From CAG-273 sp051891195 (GTDB lineage: Bacteria; Bacillota; Clostridia; TANB77; CAG-508): a stretch of 9,706 nucleotides of DNA. Under the pieces are notes generated by a model. That model made no database searches, had not been told where the DNA came from, and saw only the letters and a list, made by a program, of their open reading frames with translations. The translations under genes and the position numbers were made by a program. The DNA lies in assembly GCA_051891195.1 (NCBI GenBank), contig JBJFEZ010000034.1, forward strand, positions 1-9,706, read 5' to 3'. Positions 4,692 to 9,706 of this stretch are shown in pieces (positions within the stretch are counted from its first letter, which is position 1; every line of letters starts with the position of its first letter).

Positions 4692-5972
4692 TTATGTTGG
4701 TTTTTTTAATATTTCGTCGTATAATGTCAAAGTTCTTCTTTGTCTTATTTCTTCATCAGTGTACCCTAATTCTTTAAGTTCTTCGCTTTCATAGTTATCT
4801 ACTATTGTGTATTTTTCATTACTTCTTAAAACTTTTATCCAAATTTTGTCTTGATATCCTACTCTTGTTCTTATTACATATGCAACTTGATTTTCTCCTT
4901 TTTGTTCATATGCAATAGCTTCATTTGGTACTTTTTTTCCGCTGTAACTCCACCATATAATATCAAAAGATATTTTTCTGTAGCTAATCATTTCTTGTAC
5001 TTGTTTGTCAATTTCAAAAACTATTACTACTTTTGAATCTTCGTTAGATATATAAACTATTTCGCTAGAAATTTCTACTTCATTTGGAAGTCTTAGTTTT
5101 ACTGTTTGCCCTACTTTTGCATCTTTTGCTTGCTTAGAATCTAGTACTGAGGCAATGTAGCATTCAAAATTGTTAATTATTTTTGCACTTTCTTTGCTAT
5201 CTGCTACAACTTGTCCTACTTTTAAGTTTAGCCCTTCTAAAAATTTAGAATTTAGTTTACTAAAATCTTGTGTATTTAATACATCTTCATATCCGTCCAC
5301 TTTGTATGAAATAACTCCACTAATTGGCGAACTTAAATATTCTGCTCCTTCATTCAACTGATTTTCATATTTGCTTCTTTCATCAACAAGCTTTTTTAAG
5401 TACGAACCTGCTGGGCTTAATTCTCCTGCTATTTTAGCTTTTTTTACTATGTTGTTTGAAATTTCTTTTTTTATTTTAGATATATTTTGCATATTATTTT
5501 CATAATACAATGAATTAATATCTGTTTCAATTTGCTTTTCTAATGTTCTTATATCACCTAAAAGTAATGTGTTTTCTTTTGCAAGTGCTTCTTCTATTTT
5601 GCTGTCTAGTTCTTTTATTTTATTAACTAAGTTTTCTTCCCCTGATGTATAATAACGAAAAATAGGTTCTCCTTTTGCTACTCTTTCACCTTCTGTTTTT
5701 ATTTGTTCCATACCATTTTTATAATTAGAACCTTTTACTATTGTTTCTTCACGAATAATATATCCTGTGGCTCTTTCTTCTTGATAAATTTTTCCTTTTT
5801 CAACACTAAAAGTATCTGTTGGATTTTGTATAAATACTACTAATTTATAGATTCCCCAAACAATTATAGCAAGTATAACAATTAATATTATTAATAACTT
5901 TTTATTATCTTTAAGTTGTTTTAATATGTTTTTTGTTTTTATCTTTTGGCCCTTTTTCTTATTTTTCACCAT
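4692..5972 (-). CDS. HlyD-like membrane-fusion/periplasmic-adaptor family protein
   Basis: A 426-residue protein with a very basic cytoplasmic start (1-25), one membrane helix (about 26-47, LLIILIVILAIIVWGIYKLV) and an extracytoplasmic remainder. After the helix come the biotinyl/lipoyl-like halves of an HlyD-type adaptor: ERATGYIIREETIV and EGERVAKGEPIF (about 67-105), a helical hairpin (115-205), the returning half SSPISGVISYKVDGYED (214-230), then beta-rich segments with KVGQTVKLRLPNE (286-298). HlyD relatives bridge ABC exporters in Gram-negatives; this monoderm version beside division genes has no transporter next to it, so its partner is unknown. The start overlaps the last 14 bases of miaA. 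GGAGG lies only 3 bases before the ATG; the next codon, GTG (5969), has better spacing and may be the true start. Confidence 0.75.
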   Translation of the reverse strand: MVKNKKKGQKIKTKNILKQLKDNKKLLIILIVILAIIVWGIYKLVVFIQNPTDTFSVEKGKIYQEERATGYIIREETIVKGSNYKNGMEQIKTEGERVAKGEPIFRYYTSGEENLVNKIKELDSKIEEALAKENTLLLGDIRTLEKQIETDINSLYYENNMQNISKIKKEISNNIVKKAKIAGELSPAGSYLKKLVDERSKYENQLNEGAEYLSSPISGVISYKVDGYEDVLNTQDFSKLNSKFLEGLNLKVGQVVADSKESAKIINNFECYIASVLDSKQAKDAKVGQTVKLRLPNEVEISSEIVYISNEDSKVVIVFEIDKQVQEMISYRKISFDIIWWSYSGKKVPNEAIAYEQKGENQVAYVIRTRVGYQDKIWIKVLRSNEKYTIVDNYESEELKELGYTDEEIRQRRTLTLYDEILKKPT

Positions 5973-6885
5973 ATTCCTCCAATATGAATTTTATATTATC
6001 TTGAATTGGTTGCAAACCATCTATCCATTTTATGTCTTTATTTTTTCTAAACCAAGTTAACTGTCTTTTAGCATATCTTCTAGTTTCCATTTTTAATTTT
6101 TCTATCATTTCTTCTTTTGATAATTCATTATTTAAATAGCTTACTACTTCTTTATATCCTAATCCCTGCATTGCTGTAGGAAATTCTTTATACTTTACTA
6201 GTAATTTCTTTACCTCTTCAATAAGGCCTTGTTCCAGCATAATATCTACTCTTTTATTTATGCGCTCATATAATTTTTCTCTATCCATATTAATTGCAAA
6301 AATTTTATAATTATATGGTGGTGGATTTTTTCTAGACTCTATTTCTAGCTCAGTTTTTGTTTTTCCTGTTTGATGATATATTTCTAGTACTCTCATAATG
6401 CGTTTTTTATCATTTGAGCTAATAGTTTTCATTGCATTTGCATCAATTTGTTTTGCTTTTTCATATAAACTTTGTAAGCCTTCCTTTTGAATAATTTCTT
6501 CTAGTTGTTTACGGTATTCTAAGTCTATTTCTATTTCTGGATATGTAATGTTTTTGGTTAAAGCATCTACATATAATCCTGTTCCTCCCACTATAATTGG
6601 AATATTGTTATGGCTTAAAATAGTTTCTATAGCCTTTGTAGCATCAGTTTTATATTCAGCTACACTATATCTTTTGCTTGGTAAAACAAAGTCTAATAAA
6701 TAATGTTTTATTCCTTGCATTTCCTCTTTAGTTGGCTTTGCTGTTCCTATATTCATGTCTTTATATATTTGCATTGAATCACAAGAAATAATTTCTCCGC
6801 TTATTTTCTTAGCCAATTCAATAGATAGACCAGTTTTGCCAGATGCAGTTGGTCCACATATAACAATTACTTTTGGTTTTTCCAT
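5959..6885 (-). CDS. miaA: tRNA dimethylallyltransferase MiaA
   Basis: MiaA adds a dimethylallyl group from DMAPP to N6 of A37 in tRNAs reading UNN codons, the first step to the 2-methylthio modification. The 308-residue protein has full family length and motifs: P-loop GPTASGKT at 11-18, DSMQIYKDMNIGTAKPT at 36-52 with the catalytic Asp36, GGTGLYVDAL at 100-109, NDKKRIMRVLEIY at 158-170, GLGYKE at 241-246, and TRRYAKRQLTWFR at 268-280. The ATG has AGGAG about 6 bases upstream. It starts 10 bases after the small membrane-protein gene and its end overlaps the HlyD-like gene, indicating an operon and likely translational coupling. The mutL-miaA neighbourhood is common in bacteria; hfq, often next, is absent here. 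Confidence 0.97.
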   Translation of the reverse strand: MEKPKVIVICGPTASGKTGLSIELAKKISGEIISCDSMQIYKDMNIGTAKPTKEEMQGIKHYLLDFVLPSKRYSVAEYKTDATKAIETILSHNNIPIIVGGTGLYVDALTKNITYPEIEIDLEYRKQLEEIIQKEGLQSLYEKAKQIDANAMKTISSNDKKRIMRVLEIYHQTGKTKTELEIESRKNPPPYNYKIFAINMDREKLYERINKRVDIMLEQGLIEEVKKLLVKYKEFPTAMQGLGYKEVVSYLNNELSKEEMIEKLKMETRRYAKRQLTWFRKNKDIKWIDGLQPIQDNIKFILEEYGEK

Positions 6886-6895
6886 AATGTCTCCT

Positions 6896-7324
6896 TTATT
6901 GTTTTGATTGTACTATGTTTAAAATTCCTGTTTGTATATCTTGGAAATAGAAAAATTCAATTATTAATATTATTAGTAATATAGCTACTAACAATATTGT
7001 TCTATTTCTAAAATTTTCTTTTTTTAGCCTTCCTAATTTTAAATATTTATATGAACTTGCAAAAAATGGTAATACTAGTATTGTATTAACAGGTACAAAT
7101 GTAAATATCATATAGTTTTTGGCTAATTCTACTAGTCTTGTTTCTTCAATGTTTTTTACACTAAGTCCATAAACAATAGATACAGTTACATACATTATAG
7201 CTATACCTACTACAATAAATATTAGTTTTTCTTTTTTATCTATATCTGTTCCTAAAAAACGATAATTAATTAAAACTGCCACTACGTTTAACGCTAAAAT
7301 ACATAAATATATAAATATAATCAT
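6896..7324 (-). CDS. Small four-helix membrane protein of unknown function
   Basis: I do not recognise a family. The 142-residue product is strongly hydrophobic with four likely membrane helices at about 1-20, 34-54, 71-91 and 108-127. Basic residues between helices 3 and 4 (KYLKLGRLKKENFRNR) point to a cytoplasmic loop by the positive-inside rule. There are no catalytic or metal-binding motifs; the only Cys is in helix 1. A GAGGA ribosome site lies about 5 bases before the ATG. It sits between mutL (33-base gap) and miaA (10-base gap) and is therefore cotranscribed with DNA-repair and tRNA-modification genes, which says little about its function. Confidence 0.75.
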   Translation of the reverse strand: MIIFIYLCILALNVVAVLINYRFLGTDIDKKEKLIFIVVGIAIMYVTVSIVYGLSVKNIEETRLVELAKNYMIFTFVPVNTILVLPFFASSYKYLKLGRLKKENFRNRTILLVAILLIILIIEFFYFQDIQTGILNIVQSKQ

Positions 7325-7357
7325 TGTTTCCTCTTTCTTAGTTCATATAAACTACAA

Positions 7358-9478
7358 TTATCTTCTAGAAAATTTCTTTTCAATATCTGTTTTTGTCATT
7401 TTTATTGCTGTTGGCCTTCCATGTGGGCAAGTAAATGGATTTGGTAATACCAATAGTTGTTGCATTAAGTTATCAACCTCTGCCTCTGTAAGTGCCATAT
7501 TAGCTTTTACTGCTGCTTTGCAAGCAACTGTTGCTATAAACTTTTCTTCTTTTTCTTGTTTAGCGGTTCTTGCTACTGTGTTTATTTCATCTAAAGTTTC
7601 TAGGAATAACTCTTTTGTATCTAAGTCTAGGCAAATGTTAGGAACTCCTGTTAATTTAATTGTATTTTCACCAAATTCTTCTAGTGTAAATCCTGCCTTT
7701 TCAAATAATTCCATATTTTCTTTTGCAATATCCATCTCTTTATGTGATAAATTAATTATATCTGGCAATAGCATTAATTGAGAATCTTTTTCTGTATTAC
7801 TATAATAATTTTTCTTTACTTTTTCATATAAAATTCTTTCGTGTGCTGCATGTTGGTCTAATATATATAATTCTTTATCTAATTCTAAAATAATATAGGT
7901 AGAAAATGCTATTCCAATAAATTTGTAGTTAGGTATACTTTTATTTTCTATTTGTGGAAGTATTGAAATATTTTCTGCTGGCTTCATTTCTTCTGGTTTT
8001 AATGTTATTTTTTCTTCTTTTTGTTTTTCCTCTAGTTCAGCTTTTCTTACTTCTGAAGGCATTGTGCCAAATGTACGGATGTACATTTCTTCAAAAGTTT
8101 CAGGTTTTTCTTCTATTTGAAGTTTCTCTAATTTATTCATATCTTCTATTAATTTTTTATTTACTTCTTCAGTATTAATAACTTTAGTTTGCATATTTGA
8201 TGTATTACTTGTTGGCAAGTCATATGGAGAATCTTGACTTTCTTCTTTTACTATATTTTCTGTAGTCTTATTAGTTTCGTCTCCAAACTTGTTTGAGTAG
8301 ATTTGTGCTATTAAGTTTCCAGTATCATTATTCATTTTTTCTTCTTTAGTTTCTTCTTTTTTAAATTTACTAAATAGTCCACCAAAAGTTTTATTTTCCA
8401 TTTTATTATCATATTTTACTTCTTCAACAGCTATTGTATTTGTTCTTTCTGGTTCTTCTTCATATGTTTTTTCTGTATTTGTTACTAAGTCTCCTTTTAA
8501 TAAAGAGTCTTTAATAGCATGGTAAACAGCTTTAAATACCTTATTTTCTTCTTCAAATCTTACCTCTAGCTTAGCAGGGTGTACATTTACATCTACTTTT
8601 TGCTGACTCATTTCAAGATTTAATACCAAAAATCCATATTTTCCTATTGTAATTAAGCCTTTATATCCTTGTTCTGCTGCACTTGTTAAGGTTTTGTCTT
8701 TAATATATCTTTTATTTACAAAAAATAATTGGTTTGAACGATTAGAACGAGCTATTGCTGGTTTTCCTATAACTCCTGTAACTTTTATGTCTTCATATTC
8801 GTAATTAACATCTAATATGTTTTCTGCTATATCTTTACCATAAATACTGTAAATAACAGATTTAGAATCATTATTTCCTGGTGTTTGAATTATTGTTTTT
8901 CCACTATTTATTAATTTAATTGCAATTTCAGGATGAATTAAAGCTATTCTAGTTACAACATCTTCTATATATCCTGCTTCAGTAAAATCTTTTTTTAAGA
9001 ATTTATATCTAACAGGTGTGTTATAAAACAACTCGTTAACAACTATTGTTGTTCCTTTAGGACATCCTGTTTCTTCTTTATTAAGAATATTTCCTCCTTG
9101 TACTTCTATTTTGTAGCCTATTTCGTTTTCTATATATTTAGAGGTCATTTCTACCTTACTAATTGCTGCAATACTTGCTAAAGCTTCCCCTCTGAACCCC
9201 ATAGAAGTAACATTTTCTAGGTCTTCTGCTTTTCTAATTTTTGAAGTTGCGTGTCTTTCAAATGCAATTTCCATATCATCTGGTGCTATACCCTTACCAT
9301 TATCAGTAATTCTAATATATGAAATTCCACCATTTTTTATTTCTACAGTAATTGCTGTTGCCCCAGCATCTATTGAGTTTTCTACTAATTCTTTTACTAC
9401 AGAAGCTGGTCTTTCTATTACTTCTCCTGCAGCTATTTTATTTATAGTATTGTCATCTAATAGTACAATGTTTCCCAT
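7358..9478 (-). CDS. mutL: DNA mismatch repair protein MutL (endonuclease type)
   Basis: MutL couples MutS mismatch recognition to strand incision. The 706-residue protein has the N-terminal GHKL ATPase domain (about 1-330): AAGEVIERPASVVKELVENS with catalytic Glu30, DAGA at 37-40, DNGKGI at 59-64, GFRGEAL at 94-100, and KGTTI at 141-145. A long Lys/Glu/Thr-rich linker follows (about 335-510). The C-terminal domain carries the metal-dependent endonuclease motifs DQHAAHERILYE (541-552), ACKAAVK (652-658) and CPHGRPT (684-690), so strand nicking is intrinsic as in bacteria lacking MutH. QLMLLP (567-572) is a candidate sliding-clamp contact. GGAGG lies about 7 bases before the ATG. It heads the mutL/membrane protein/miaA/HlyD-like unit. 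mutS, often just upstream, is not within the 228 bases before it. Confidence 0.97.
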   Translation of the reverse strand: MGNIVLLDDNTINKIAAGEVIERPASVVKELVENSIDAGATAITVEIKNGGISYIRITDNGKGIAPDDMEIAFERHATSKIRKAEDLENVTSMGFRGEALASIAAISKVEMTSKYIENEIGYKIEVQGGNILNKEETGCPKGTTIVVNELFYNTPVRYKFLKKDFTEAGYIEDVVTRIALIHPEIAIKLINSGKTIIQTPGNNDSKSVIYSIYGKDIAENILDVNYEYEDIKVTGVIGKPAIARSNRSNQLFFVNKRYIKDKTLTSAAEQGYKGLITIGKYGFLVLNLEMSQQKVDVNVHPAKLEVRFEEENKVFKAVYHAIKDSLLKGDLVTNTEKTYEEEPERTNTIAVEEVKYDNKMENKTFGGLFSKFKKEETKEEKMNNDTGNLIAQIYSNKFGDETNKTTENIVKEESQDSPYDLPTSNTSNMQTKVINTEEVNKKLIEDMNKLEKLQIEEKPETFEEMYIRTFGTMPSEVRKAELEEKQKEEKITLKPEEMKPAENISILPQIENKSIPNYKFIGIAFSTYIILELDKELYILDQHAAHERILYEKVKKNYYSNTEKDSQLMLLPDIINLSHKEMDIAKENMELFEKAGFTLEEFGENTIKLTGVPNICLDLDTKELFLETLDEINTVARTAKQEKEEKFIATVACKAAVKANMALTEAEVDNLMQQLLVLPNPFTCPHGRPTAIKMTKTDIEKKFSRR

Positions 9479-9519
9479 CTATTTTCCTCCAATTTTATCT
9501 ATTGTTTTATTTCTTTCAA

Positions 9520-9548
9520 ATTATATCATTCTTTTTTTATTTTTTGTA
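9520..9548 (-). promoter_or_regulatory. Probable promoter of the mutL-miaA unit
   Basis: On the minus strand TATAAT (9520-9525) is exact and preceded by TGA, giving an extended -10 (TGNTATAAT). The -35 position at 17 bases reads TACAAA (9543-9548), a poor match, as is usual for extended -10 promoters. It lies about 40 bases before the mutL ATG. Confidence 0.6.
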
Positions 9549-9642
9549 TAGTTTTTAGACATTTTTTTATTTTATATTTTGATTGCTAATTAACAAAGTA
9601 GCTTGCATAATATTTAGAAGATTTTAATCTTAGCATTAGTAA

Positions 9643-9706
9643 TATAATACTTTTTTTAGAGCGTGGTTTCGTGGGGACCGACAAGGTAGAAACCGCTGAA
9701 GGATTG
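9643..9706 (+). other. Possible start of a divergent structured RNA or leader, cut by the window edge
   Basis: A plus-strand TATAAT (9643-9648) is followed within about 10 bases by a block much richer in G and C than the rest of the intergenic DNA (about 9659-9706). Inside it GGTTTC (9664-9669) and GAAACC (about 9689-9694) are complementary, enclosing a smaller ACC/GGT pair. GC-rich, self-complementary DNA right behind a promoter in an AT-rich genome suggests a riboswitch, leader or small RNA transcribed away from mutL. I could not match it to a named RNA class; a coding reading is not excluded. The rest of the spacer (9479-9642) shows only the mutL promoter and AT-rich sequence. Confidence 0.3.

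Noticed and set aside
9655..9706. tmRNA, T-box or another named riboswitch at the right edge
   Set aside because: GGTTTCG and GGGGACC recall short words in the 5' part of tmRNA, but the characteristic TTCGAC is not intact and no T-box or riboswitch core is visible in the available bases.

Overview
The window is very AT-rich DNA from a low-GC Gram-positive bacterium, most likely an uncultured gut-type Clostridia member. The signs are strong AGGAGG-type ribosome binding sites, the pairing of SepF with DivIVA, a MutL carrying the endonuclease motif set, an FtsK/SpoIIIE-type translocase, and a pilin-like protein with a GITLIALVV hydrophobic start. All recognisable genes are on the minus strand, so transcription runs from high to low coordinates.

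Right part (9706 to 4692): mutL, a small four-helix membrane protein, miaA and an HlyD-like membrane-fusion protein form one tightly packed unit. The gaps are 33 and 10 bases and the last pair overlaps by 14 bases. An extended -10 promoter lies in front of mutL. Upstream of mutL a GC-richer, potentially structured block starts behind a plus-strand TATAAT and is cut by the window edge. Middle (4691 to 3570): sepF and divIVA form a two-gene cytokinesis unit with its own TTGACA promoter and a clear intrinsic terminator.

Accessory island (3569 to 1761): a short prepilin-like gene and an unrecognised 279-residue gene end at a second clear intrinsic terminator. Around them are a long imperfect inverted repeat, a remnant of a tyrosine recombinase, AT hairpins and a REP-like element. 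Left part (1760 to 1): a promoter, rsmD, a coiled-coil protein of unknown function, a hairpin-rich spacer and the first 187 codons of an ftsK/spoIIIE gene that runs off the left edge.

The most notable observation is at the prepilin-like gene. Its ATG and strong ribosome binding site are separated from the pilin frame by an (AG)11 dinucleotide tract. With 11 units the frame is closed after 20 codons; with 10 or 13 units it would read through into the complete pilin-like domain. This looks like a slipped-strand, phase-variable switch, here in the OFF state, although a plain disrupted gene or an assembly error cannot be excluded. A second observation is that the rsmD and sepF promoters share an architecture: a perfect TTGACA preceded at a similar distance by several TGTAATA(T/A)T boxes, which near sepF are spaced by about whole helical turns.
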